From Nitrospirota bacterium (GTDB lineage: Bacteria; Nitrospirota; JACRHJ01), in the NCBI GenBank assembly GCA_021785055.1, contig JAJYGS010000023.1, positions 1-12,468 on the forward strand: a DNA stretch of 12,468 nucleotides, given 5' to 3'. Below the pieces are notes generated by a model, which was given only the letters and a program-made list of their open reading frames with translations, was not told the origin of the DNA and did not search any database. Below, piece by piece: positions 1 through 6,738 of this stretch. Each line of letters opens with the position of its first letter. Position 1 is the first letter of the stretch. The position numbers and the translations under genes are program-made.

Positions 1-2
1 CC

Positions 3-1001
3 GATCTGTCGGTCGGCCTGGGTTTTTCCTCCGAGCACTACACGGGCAAGAACTACTTCGAATCCAACAAGCTGGCCCTCGCGGACGAGGTTGCCGCCGC
101 GAGGAGGGCTGCCCCGGACGGCATAATCGCCGTCAACTGCATGGTCGCCCTGACCGATTACGAATCCATGGTCAGGACCGCCGCTGAAAAAGGCGCCCAG
201 GTCATCATATCCGGCGCGGGGCTGCCGATGCAGCTTCCGGAGTATACGAAAGACTTTCCGGACGTTGCGCTCGTCCCCATCGTCTCTTCCGTAAAGGCGG
301 CAAGGCTCATAATCAAGAAGTGGGACAAGCTGTACGGACGCCTTCCGGACGCCATTGTAGTTGAGGCCCCCGGAATGGCGGGCGGGCATCTCGGGGCGCG
401 CACCGAGGATGTGTTCAGCAGCGAGATGACCCTGGAGAAGGTGGTGCCTGAACTGGTGGAATTCCTGGCCGCCGAGCTGAAAGTCGATATCCCCGTGATT
501 GCCGCCGGAGGCATATGGAGCAGGGAGGACGCCATGCGCGCCTTCGGGATGGGCGCACGCGGGGTGCAGATGGGCACCCGCTTCGTCTGCACGTTCGAGT
601 GCGACGCCCCGGAGGCCTTCAAACAGATGTATTTGGATGCCGACGACGACGATATAATCCTCGTTCAGAGCCCCGTGGGCCTTCCCGGCAGGGCAATCAG
701 GAACGCGTTCTCCGAGAAGCTGGCCGCGGGGCCGCCGGAGGGCCACCACTGCACGATAAACTGCCTCAAACACTGCTCGCTCCGCACCGACAAGACAGGC
801 TTCTGTATTGCGAAGGCTTTGACAGCCGCCCATAAAGGAGACATCGAGGGCGGGCTTATCTTCTCCGGCTCCAACGCCGCCCGCTGCAAGGAAATAGTAC
901 ACGTCCGGGACGTGATAGAGGACCTTTTCGGGAAGAGCGAAGAAGCCTCGACTGCGGAAAATAACGCGGTTTGCTGCAAGTTCTCTGTCGCAGATTTATA
1001 A
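3..1001 (+). CDS. Nitronate monooxygenase-like FMN enzyme (5' truncated)
   Basis: The reading frame is open from the first bases of the window to TAA at 999-1001, giving 332 residues without the N-terminus. The family (nitronate monooxygenase / 2-nitropropane dioxygenase, related to FabK enoyl-ACP reductase) is an FMN-binding TIM barrel. Visible landmarks are an SGAGLP segment after the first third, VEAPGMAGGHLG (the GGH histidine matches the family's catalytic position), and VIAAGGIWSREDA followed by GARGVQMGTRF, the usual FMN-phosphate loop. The C-terminal part has four cysteines spaced C-x3-C-x3-C-x9-C (codons at 750, 762, 774 and 804). These are not needed for the basic fold and might bind a metal. 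Family assignment is firm, but the substrate cannot be told from sequence; nitronate oxidation and acyl-thioester reduction are both possible. It is convergent with tyrS and shows no link to the cobamide genes. Confidence 0.85.
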   Translation, partial: DLSVGLGFSSEHYTGKNYFESNKLALADEVAAARRAAPDGIIAVNCMVALTDYESMVRTAAEKGAQVIISGAGLPMQLPEYTKDFPDVALVPIVSSVKAARLIIKKWDKLYGRLPDAIVVEAPGMAGGHLGARTEDVFSSEMTLEKVVPELVEFLAAELKVDIPVIAAGGIWSREDAMRAFGMGARGVQMGTRFVCTFECDAPEAFKQMYLDADDDDIILVQSPVGLPGRAIRNAFSEKLAAGPPEGHHCTINCLKHCSLRTDKTGFCIAKALTAAHKGDIEGGLIFSGSNAARCKEIVHVRDVIEDLFGKSEEASTAENNAVCCKFSVADL

Positions 1002-1053
1002 CAGTCATCTTCCACGACATCAGATATAAAACGCAAACCTTGCACCTTTGGTG

Positions 1054-1079
1054 AAAAATAGGGGTGTGTCCCTGTTTTT
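1054..1079 (+). terminator. Hairpin with T-run, likely terminator of the FMN-enzyme gene
   Basis: The arm AAAAATAGGG (1054-1063) pairs with CCCTGTTTTT (1070-1079) around a GTGTGT loop, with one T-G wobble. The 3' arm is itself a T-run, as in a rho-independent terminator, and lies 53 bases after the stop codon. The stem is weak in GC. The same 9-mer AAAATAGGG recurs in the next hairpin, so this may also be a copy of a small palindromic repeat. Confidence 0.5.
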
Positions 1080-1181
1080 GTTTCGGGGCGTCTGCGGATT
1101 CATCTCGCGGTCATTTTACGGAGGCGTGGGCGGGTAATCCGGCAAAATACAGGGGGCGGGGAGCCGTCTCGTTTTAACGCG

Positions 1182-1205
1182 AAAATAGGGTTTCAGCCTT
1201 ATTTT
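1182..1205 (-). terminator. Second AAAATAGGG hairpin, possible terminator of tyrS
   Basis: The arm AAAATAGGG (1182-1190) pairs with CCTTATTTT (1197-1205) around TTTCAG, with one G-T wobble. Read on the minus strand the hairpin ends in TTTT and lies about 120 bases past the tyrS stop. It can be drawn on both strands, so it could act bidirectionally. Confidence 0.4.
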
Positions 1206-1323
1206 TCAAAGACTTGCATGACATATAAACAAAGCTTGATATGCAGGATTGGATTTTATAACTACCCGAAAAACAAGGAGAATTTTTTAACCGATACCGT
1301 AGTTTTAGCGGCAAGTGCATAAA

Positions 1324-2568
1324 TTACTTTTGATTTGGCCGGACTTTCACGTACCTGCGCTTGCCGACCTTCAGGAGGTAATCCCCAGGCCCGACACGCA
1401 CCTCCGGGTCCACCTGGCGAACGCCGTCAACCTCCACACCGCCTTGTTTTATAAGGCGTTTCCCTTCGCCTACGCTTGCAGCCACGCCGGCAATATGCAT
1501 GAGCTTCGCAAGCGGCATCGAAGCCGCCGGTTGACCGGCCTCAGACTCCCAATCGACTGCAACTTCCGGTATTTCTTCCGGAATTTCGCCTTTTGAGAAC
1601 TGCCTCTCGAACTCCTCGCGCGCCTTTTTACCCGCCCCTTTCCCGTGAAAACGGTCAACAAGCTCCTCGGCCAGGGCCTTTTTCGCCGCCATCGGGTGGA
1701 TACCATTGGGTGAGATAACTGTTTGACCTACCTTGACTTTTTCAATATATTCCAACGGCTTATTCGAAAGGAGATCATAATATTTATACATTAGAAGGTC
1801 CGATATCGACATGACCTTGCCGAAAATCTCGCCGGGCTCCTCGCATATCCCTATGTAATTGTTTAATGATTTCGACATCTTATTGACGCCGTCGGTGCCT
1901 TCGAGGAGCGGCATCATCACAAGCGCCTGCGGCTCCTGCCCGTATTCCTTCTGAAGCTCCCGGCCCACGAGCAGGTTGAATTTCTGGTCCGTCCCGCCAA
2001 GCTCCACGTCGGCGGAAAGCGCAACAGAATCAAAGCCTTGTATTAACGGGTATAGAAATTCGTGGATGGAAATCGGCCTCTTTTCCCGGAAGCGTTTCTG
2101 GAAATCGTCCCTCTCCAGCATCCTGGCAACGGTATATTTTCCGGCGAGCTGTATCAAATCCGCAGAGGACATCTTAGACATCCAGCGGGAGTTAAACTCC
2201 ACAGTAGTCCTTGAAATATCAAGGATTTTACCCACCTGTTCCATGTATGTCCGGGCGTTTGACTGAACCTGCTCAGGCGTGAGCGGCGGCCTGGTCTGCA
2301 ATTTCCCCGTCGGGTCGCCAATCATCCCGGTGAAATCCCCTATGAGGAATATCACCTGGTGGCCCAACTCCTGGAATTGCTTCAGCTTTTGCAGCAGAAC
2401 CGTATGGCCTATGTGCAGGTCGGGCGCGGTAGGGTCGAACCCCGCCTTCACCCGCAAGGGCTTATTCTCCGCAATGGAGCGCTGGAGCTTTTTCTTAAGC
2501 TCTTTCTCGGATATTATCTCCGCCGCGCCCCGGAGGATGATCTCAAACTGAAAGTCCAAGTTTTTCAT
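1324..2568 (-). CDS. tyrS: Tyrosyl-tRNA synthetase
   Basis: Class I aminoacyl-tRNA synthetase that charges tRNA-Tyr in the cytoplasm. The 414 residues are full length for the family. The HIGH signature is at residues 52-55 (within PDLHIGHTVLL), followed by GDFTGMIGDPTG. The tyrosine/ATP site segment ELGGTDQKFNLL is near 189-200. The second signature is an intact KMSKS at 230-234. An S4-type RNA-binding domain covers about 355-410. The KMSKS form and the GFDPTAPDLHIGH start place it in the TyrZ-like bacterial group rather than the KFGKS group of E. coli. The ATG at 2568 comes 12 bases after the cbiX stop with no clear Shine-Dalgarno, suggesting coupling to cbiX. The start MKNLDFQFEIILRG fits the usual N-terminal helix. 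Confidence 0.97.
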   Translation of the reverse strand: MKNLDFQFEIILRGAAEIISEKELKKKLQRSIAENKPLRVKAGFDPTAPDLHIGHTVLLQKLKQFQELGHQVIFLIGDFTGMIGDPTGKLQTRPPLTPEQVQSNARTYMEQVGKILDISRTTVEFNSRWMSKMSSADLIQLAGKYTVARMLERDDFQKRFREKRPISIHEFLYPLIQGFDSVALSADVELGGTDQKFNLLVGRELQKEYGQEPQALVMMPLLEGTDGVNKMSKSLNNYIGICEEPGEIFGKVMSISDLLMYKYYDLLSNKPLEYIEKVKVGQTVISPNGIHPMAAKKALAEELVDRFHGKGAGKKAREEFERQFSKGEIPEEIPEVAVDWESEAGQPAASMPLAKLMHIAGVAASVGEGKRLIKQGGVEVDGVRQVDPEVRVGPGDYLLKVGKRRYVKVRPNQK

Positions 2569-2580
2569 TTTATTATCATT

Positions 2581-2943
2581 TTATTCTGCGTTGCCCGCGT
2601 TCTTGATCCTCTCCAGAACTATCTCCGCAAGCTTTGGATGCACACCAAGATGCTCCGCGAGGTCGATTTTCACGTCCGGATACTTCCCGCGAAGGGCATC
2701 GATCTCCGCCGGGATGTCATGAATCATGTGGTTCCCAAGATGCAGGAAGTATGGGATTATAATCACTTTTTTGGCGCCGTCTTTCACCGCTTCGCCGACC
2801 GCGGAGGGCAGGTCGTGGGCACAGAACTGGAGGCAGGCATACCGGACGCTGACGGAACCCATTTCCGCAACCATTTTAGCCACTTCCGGCATATGACATG
2901 CGGCGCGGGAGCCGTGCCCAAGTAAAATTATAGTGTTTTCCAT
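2581..2943 (-). CDS. cbiX: Short-type sirohydrochlorin cobaltochelatase CbiX
   Basis: Predicted CbiX-S chelatase (120 residues, half the size of long CbiX), which inserts Co2+ into sirohydrochlorin at the start of the anaerobic corrin pathway. The N-terminal LLGHGSR puts a histidine at residue 10. The IIIPYFLHLGNH segment puts the second metal-handling histidine at 72, followed by DIPAEID and the closing LGVHPKLAEIVLERI typical of the family. Insertion of Fe2+ (SirB-like) cannot be excluded on sequence, but the cobamide neighbourhood favours cobalt. The gene is set apart from the upstream ThiC-family gene by 208 bases and has its own promoter. tyrS follows 12 bases downstream. The start codon coincides with the predicted transcription start, so the message may be leaderless. 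The next in-frame ATG would remove the essential histidine. Confidence 0.9.
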   Translation of the reverse strand: MENTIILLGHGSRAACHMPEVAKMVAEMGSVSVRYACLQFCAHDLPSAVGEAVKDGAKKVIIIPYFLHLGNHMIHDIPAEIDALRGKYPDVKIDLAEHLGVHPKLAEIVLERIKNAGNAE

Positions 2944-2949
2944 CCGCCT

Positions 2950-2978
2950 CTTATATTACAAATCGGCCCCTGTGTCAA
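2950..2978 (-). promoter_or_regulatory. Sigma70-type promoter of cbiX-tyrS
   Basis: Minus-strand TTGACA (2973-2978), a 17-base spacer, and TATAAG (2950-2955). Counting from the -10 hexamer, +1 falls at about 2943, the A of the cbiX ATG. This is the strongest promoter match in the window. Confidence 0.7.
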
Positions 2979-3017
2979 TGGAAACTGTAACCTCCACTCT
3001 CAGGAACGAGCCTTAAT

Positions 3018-3026
3018 TGTTATAAT
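3018..3026 (+). promoter_or_regulatory. Possible extended -10 promoter, plus strand
   Basis: TGTTATAAT gives a perfect -10 hexamer (3021-3026) with the upstream TG of an extended -10 element. No good -35 is present 17 bases upstream. It points toward the degraded secreted-protein frame at 3046-3207, and would be back to back with the cbiX promoter. Confidence 0.3.
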
Positions 3027-3045
3027 ACATAGAGCGAGGTGCGAC

Positions 3046-3207
3046 ATAAAAAAATACCTGGTTTCTATGCTCTTTATGGGCGCCGTATTCCCGGCTGGCG
3101 GCCGGACGGCCCAGGCGCACGTCAATTTCTCTTTCGGCTTCGGGATCAGACTTATACGCTTGTCTTCTTTTCGCCCCGTTCTATATCCTCCTCGAAATAT
3201 TTCGTGA
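3046..3207 (+). pseudogene. Possible remnant of a small secreted-protein gene
   Basis: One plus-strand frame begins IKKYLVSMLFMGAVFPAG and continues with GGRTAQAHVNFSFGFGI. This has the layout of a signal peptide: lysines, hydrophobic core, AQA cleavage site, then a mature start like that of small periplasmic proteins. The natural start position holds ATA (3046-3048) rather than ATG; the first ATG is at 3067 inside the hydrophobic core. After about residue 35 the frame runs antisense into the 3' end of the ThiC-family gene and stops at TGA 3205-3207. I read it as a truncated remnant with a mutated start. Chance resemblance is quite possible, and no function is proposed. Confidence 0.25.
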
Positions 3208-4465
3208 CTATCTTCGTGGCGCAGAACTCGCCGCACATGGTGCAGGAGCCTTCGTCCGAGGGCATGCGCGAGGCGCGGATTTCTTTCGGTCTCTCCCCGG
3301 TGATGGCAAGCTCGAACTGCTTCTTCCAGTCCAGCCCGCGCCGGGCGAGGCTCATCTGGCGGTCTCTTTCGCGGTTCTTGTACTTAATCATATCGCCGAC
3401 ATGGGCCGCAATCTTCGCAGCCATCACGCCTTCTCTTACGTCCTGCGCGTCCGGCAGGGCAAGGTGCTCCGACGGCGTAACGTAGCAGATAAAGTCCGCG
3501 CCGTAGGCCGAAGAAAGCGACGCGCCGATGGCCGCGGTGATGTGGTCGTAGCCGGGGGCGACGTCCGTCGTTATCGGCCCCAGTACGTAGAAAGGCGCCT
3601 CGTTCGACATGCGTTTCTGCATGATGATGTTCGCCTCTATCTCGTCGATAGGTATATGCCCGGGCCCCTCCACCATCATCTGGCACCCGGCCTTGCGGCC
3701 AAGCTCCGCAAGCTCGCAGTTTATAATAAGCTCCTGTATCTGGCAGCGGTCCGAGGAGTCGTGTATCGCCCCGGCCCTGAATCCGTTCCCAAGCGATAGC
3801 ACGCAGTCGTATCTCTTCAGGATGTCCGCGACGCGGTCGAACTTCTCGAATAGCGGATTCTCTTTGTCGTTGTGCATCATCCAGGCAACCATGTACGCCC
3901 CGCCCTTGCTGACAAGCCCGCCGTAGCGGTATCCCTGCCTGCGGAGCCTCTCGATGGTCAGCCTGTTTATACCGCAGTGAATGGCCATGAACGATATGCC
4001 GTCCGCGCACTGCTCCTCTATGACGTCGAAGAGCATCTCCTCCGGCATCTCCACGGGGTTTCCGTATTTCTCTATCGACTGGGCGAACGCCTGGTAAAGC
4101 GGGACGGTGCCGACGGGCAGGTTTATCGCCTGGAGCACTTCGCGCCGGATTTTTTTTATGTCCCCGCCGACGGAGAGGTCCATTAGCGTATCCGCACCGC
4201 AGGCCTCGGCGACTCTCGCCTTCTCCACCTCAAGGCCCATGTCCGCAATGTCCGTGGAAGTCCCGATGCTCGCGTTGATCTTGGTCCTGAGGCCCTTGCC
4301 GATTCCCACGGTGTTGGATTTCCTCACGGTGTTGTTCGGTATGACTATCTTGCCCTGGGCTACCATATCGCGGACATAATCCTCCGATACGCCTTCGTTT
4401 TTTGCGACCGCCTTCATCCGGGCCGTCGTGATATTCTGCACTGCCTGCTCTACCTGCGATGCCAT
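3152..4465 (-). CDS. bzaF: ThiC-family radical SAM enzyme; probable 5-hydroxybenzimidazole synthase BzaF
   Basis: The 437 residues are collinear with short ThiC proteins. The C-terminal radical SAM cluster motif C-x2-C-x3-C is at C408, C411 and C415, in SCTMCGEFCATK. EGPGHIP (266-272) and APGYDHIT (303-310) carry the metal-binding histidines. Both ThiC and BzaF use aminoimidazole ribotide: ThiC makes HMP-P for thiamin, BzaF makes 5-hydroxybenzimidazole for cobamide lower ligands. BzaF is favoured because the gene ends an operon behind a cobalamin riboswitch, with cobT in the same operon. No thiamin gene or visible TPP riboswitch is near. Several normally fixed ThiC positions also differ: INASIG for INANIG, DLSVGG for DLSTGG, LGNGFRAG for LGDGLRPG. 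The EFC cluster motif is ThiC-like, which weakens the case. A strong AAGGAGG precedes the ATG; cbiA ends 15 bases upstream. ThiC-family membership is near certain, the BzaF assignment about 0.6. Confidence 0.62.
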   Translation of the reverse strand: MASQVEQAVQNITTARMKAVAKNEGVSEDYVRDMVAQGKIVIPNNTVRKSNTVGIGKGLRTKINASIGTSTDIADMGLEVEKARVAEACGADTLMDLSVGGDIKKIRREVLQAINLPVGTVPLYQAFAQSIEKYGNPVEMPEEMLFDVIEEQCADGISFMAIHCGINRLTIERLRRQGYRYGGLVSKGGAYMVAWMMHNDKENPLFEKFDRVADILKRYDCVLSLGNGFRAGAIHDSSDRCQIQELIINCELAELGRKAGCQMMVEGPGHIPIDEIEANIIMQKRMSNEAPFYVLGPITTDVAPGYDHITAAIGASLSSAYGADFICYVTPSEHLALPDAQDVREGVMAAKIAAHVGDMIKYKNRERDRQMSLARRGLDWKKQFELAITGERPKEIRASRMPSDEGSCTMCGEFCATKIVTKYFEEDIERGEKKTSV

Positions 4466-4480
4466 TAAATTTCCCCTCCT

Positions 4481-5863
4481 TTATGCCCGCCTGAACGGCG
4501 TCTTTACCTGTTTGATTTTATCTGCAAAATTCTCCGCGAATTTCCTGTTGGACAGAAAGTGCAGGTGAACGTAACTTGCCAGCAGACTGCCCGCGGCGTA
4601 TCCCTCGACCGCCTCTTCCCCGAAGGCGTTCTTCAGTTTATATACGCGCCTCACATTCCGGCCCATCGGCCCCAGCTCCGAGTAATGGAACTCATGCCCG
4701 CGCGCGGTCGCTCCTTTGGGGAAGAGCGTATTTCCCGTTACGGTTATCTCCCTGTATCCGAGGGCCTTGCGCCTGTGCAGCATCTTTGTCTTCGCCGGGA
4801 TAAGCCCCGCCATCGGGTGAAACACGCCTTCGATGTCGGTTATGCCATGGGAGAGATACATTAGCCCGCCGCACTCGGCATATATCGGAAGTCTCCGTCT
4901 CGCCGCATCTATTACGTCTCTCTTCACGAAATCGTTTAGCGAAAGTCCCCTTGCGTACATCTCGGGATAGCCGCCGCCGAAATATATCCCGGATATATTC
5001 TCCGGCAGGCCGCCGTCCTTCAGGGGGGAGAACGGAACAATCTCGATGCCCAGGGATTCAAGCAATTCGAGGTTGTCCTGGTAATAGAAGCAGAACGCCT
5101 CGTCCATCGCCACGGCGAGCCTTGAGACGGGTAAAACGGGTGTTTTTGTGCCATGCCCAAGTTTCGTCTCTTTTGCCGTGGACGCAATTTTTACAAGCGC
5201 GCCGATGTCCACATGCTTTTTTACCGTATCCTTTAATTTACGGATAAATTCCGGCGTAAGTATCCCGTCTATGTCCGTCGTGAGGCCCAGGTGCCGGGAA
5301 GGTATCTCAAGGCCGTCTTCGCGCGGCACGGATCCGATTACCCCGGCCCTGCAATGCCTTTTTACCGCCGCCTTCAGCATCGCCGCGTGCCGCTCGGAAC
5401 CTACCCGGTTGAATATCACGCCGGCGATATTCACAGCCGGGTCCATATCCTCGAAGCCTTTTATCACAGCCGCCGCGCTGCCCGCCATGCCCCTTGCGTC
5501 GATTACGAGAACAACGGGTATGCCGAGAACCTTTGCGACCTCAGCCGTGCTGCCCTGTGTGCCGCCACGGCCTATGCCGTCCATGAGGCCCATCGCGCCT
5601 TCCACGACGCATATGTCCGCGCCCGCGCATCCCACGGCATAAGTCCCTCGCACGCCCGCCGCCTTCGTCATCCAGCCGTCGAGGTTGCGGGAGATTCTGC
5701 CGGTGATCTTTCTGTGGTATTGCGGGTCGATAAAATCCGGGCCGGTCTTGAACGGCTGTACGGCAAATCCGGCGTCGCAAAGAGCGGCCATTATTCCCAT
5801 GCTTATCGTCGTTTTCCCGGAGCCGCTCCAGGGAGCCGCGATTATTACGGAATCTTTATGCAT
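4481..5863 (-). CDS. cbiA: Cobyrinate a,c-diamide synthase (glutamine-hydrolysing)
   Basis: CbiA/CobB amidates the a and c acetate side chains of cobyrinate using ATP and glutamine. The 460 residues match the family length. The N-terminal dethiobiotin-synthetase-like domain has the P-loop APWSGSGKTT (10-19), the characteristic GPDFIDPQYH (41-50) and VVEGAMGLMDG (87-96). The C-terminal class I glutamine amidotransferase domain has FGGGYPE (295-301), the nucleophile Cys331 in AECGGLMYL, and HEFHYSEL (390-397) with the partner histidine. The ATG at 5863 is chosen because it puts the P-loop at the usual distance from the N-terminus; the frame stays open about 50 codons further upstream, but that part is antisense-like and runs into the carbonic anhydrase gene. 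It starts 5 bases after the carbonic anhydrase stop and has only a weak Shine-Dalgarno. The name cbiA is preferred because CbiX points to the anaerobic route. Confidence 0.95.
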   Translation of the reverse strand: MHKDSVIIAAPWSGSGKTTISMGIMAALCDAGFAVQPFKTGPDFIDPQYHRKITGRISRNLDGWMTKAAGVRGTYAVGCAGADICVVEGAMGLMDGIGRGGTQGSTAEVAKVLGIPVVLVIDARGMAGSAAAVIKGFEDMDPAVNIAGVIFNRVGSERHAAMLKAAVKRHCRAGVIGSVPREDGLEIPSRHLGLTTDIDGILTPEFIRKLKDTVKKHVDIGALVKIASTAKETKLGHGTKTPVLPVSRLAVAMDEAFCFYYQDNLELLESLGIEIVPFSPLKDGGLPENISGIYFGGGYPEMYARGLSLNDFVKRDVIDAARRRLPIYAECGGLMYLSHGITDIEGVFHPMAGLIPAKTKMLHRRKALGYREITVTGNTLFPKGATARGHEFHYSELGPMGRNVRRVYKLKNAFGEEAVEGYAAGSLLASYVHLHFLSNRKFAENFADKIKQVKTPFRRA

Positions 5864-5868
5864 AAATT

Positions 5869-6540
5869 TTATTTCTTCGGCGGCACGCGAGAACCGGACA
5901 AAACAGGCTCTACCTTGCCTGTGTCTGTGTAATACTCGGCGGCGACAATCCTGAATCTGCCTTTGGTTACCAGTTCCTGGATTATCCTGCTTCTCCTGAC
6001 AATCTCCGAGCATGCATTCTTCACGTTGTCCTGCACCGCCTCGTTCAGAATATCCTTCCTGCCGGACTTCCGCGCCTCGACGACAGCCGGGAGTATCTTG
6101 TCGGTTACGCTGCCGATATTGCCGGCTGGCCTGTGCCGCGCCTCAAGCGTCGCCTTTACCGCGCCGCATCCGGAATGTCCAAGCACCACGAGGAGCGGCA
6201 CATGCAGGTGCTGAGCCGCGTATTCTATGCTCCCGATTACGACAGGGTCTGCCACGTTTCCGGCGTCGCGAATCACGAACAGGTCTCCAAGGCCCTGGTC
6301 GAAAATCATTTCAGGCGGCACGCGGGAATCCGAACACGCAAGCACGATGGCGAAGGGATGCTGTCCTTTCGCAAGCTCCATGCGCCTCTTGCTGCCGATT
6401 TCCTTCCTGACGGGAGCGCCCGCGACAAATCTCTTGTTGCCGGCAAGGAGCCTGTCAAACGGGTTTGCAGCCGCGAAGGCGGGCGACGACGCAAACAAAA
6501 TAAAAAAGAACGTTAGGTAAACAAGCTTAAATATTCTCAT
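5869..6540 (-). CDS. Secreted beta-class carbonic anhydrase
   Basis: Zinc enzyme interconverting CO2 and bicarbonate (223 residues). The beta-class ligands are all present: C69, with D71 and R73 in ACSDSRVPPE, then H122 and C125 in LGHSGCGAVKA. RDAGNVADP (91-99) is also typical. The N-terminus MRIFKLVYLTFFFILFASS with an AFAA end is a clear Sec signal peptide, so the enzyme should act in the periplasm. The ATG at 6540 is chosen because it begins this signal peptide; a 24-codon upstream extension has no family resemblance. The Shine-Dalgarno is weak. It sits between cobC (198 bases upstream, with a palindromic repeat in the gap) and cbiA (5 bases downstream). No cobamide step needs it, so it is either cargo inserted into the operon or has an unrecognised link. 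Confidence 0.93.
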   Translation of the reverse strand: MRIFKLVYLTFFFILFASSPAFAAANPFDRLLAGNKRFVAGAPVRKEIGSKRRMELAKGQHPFAIVLACSDSRVPPEMIFDQGLGDLFVIRDAGNVADPVVIGSIEYAAQHLHVPLLVVLGHSGCGAVKATLEARHRPAGNIGSVTDKILPAVVEARKSGRKDILNEAVQDNVKNACSEIVRRSRIIQELVTKGRFRIVAAEYYTDTGKVEPVLSGSRVPPKK

Positions 6541-6616
6541 AGCAATACTCTTATTGTTTTGTTTCTCTCTCGTGTGTGGGCTAAGAATAACGTTTAAGGA
6601 TAGTGTACCCAAAGGA

Positions 6617-6714
6617 TGTCATTCTGAGGTCCGTATTTTGGGCCGAAGAATCCACCGTAGGTTCTGAATTTCTTAAAAGTCAAATGTGGATTCTTCGTTG
6701 CACTCAGAATGACA
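6617..6714. repeat. 98-bp palindromic intergenic repeat (MITE/REP-like)
   Basis: The outer arms TGTCATTCTGAG (6617-6628) and CTCAGAATGACA (6703-6714) are perfect 12-base complements. The inner arms CGAAGAATCCAC (6644-6655) and GTGGATTCTTCG (6686-6697) are also perfect. The spacing gives a long two-stage hairpin with internal loops. I recognise this GTCATTCTGAG...GAAGAATC pattern as one dispersed in many bacterial genomes, usually without a transposase in the element. It lies in the cobC-carbonic anhydrase gap, inside the operon. Confidence 0.75.
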
Positions 6715-6738
6715 ATCTTCCTCCGCGAACCGCCGTTT

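Larger units (their letters stand above)
1002..1323. other. Convergent intergenic region, no gene seen
   Basis: These 322 bases lie between the stop codons of the plus-strand FMN enzyme and the minus-strand tyrS. I see no credible coding frame. The content is two related AT-armed hairpins (1054-1079 and 1182-1205), a GC-rich stretch around 1125-1170, and an AT-rich stretch around 1205-1300. An AAGGAG-like string near 1276 is not followed by an open frame that resembles a protein. Confidence 0.6.

Noticed and set aside
158..622. 154-codon minus-strand frame
   Set aside because: Antisense to the FMN enzyme, whose motifs are continuous through this stretch.
3384..4010. 208-codon minus-strand frame
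   Set aside because: It is a shifted frame inside the ThiC-family gene, rich in Arg and Gly, with no protein-like pattern.
5291..5932. 213-codon plus-strand frame
   Set aside because: Antisense to cbiA and the carbonic anhydrase end; no recognisable domain and biased composition.
5864..6013. N-terminal extension of cbiA by 50 codons
   Set aside because: It overlaps the carbonic anhydrase coding region and has no family similarity; the ATG at 5863 sits right before the P-loop.
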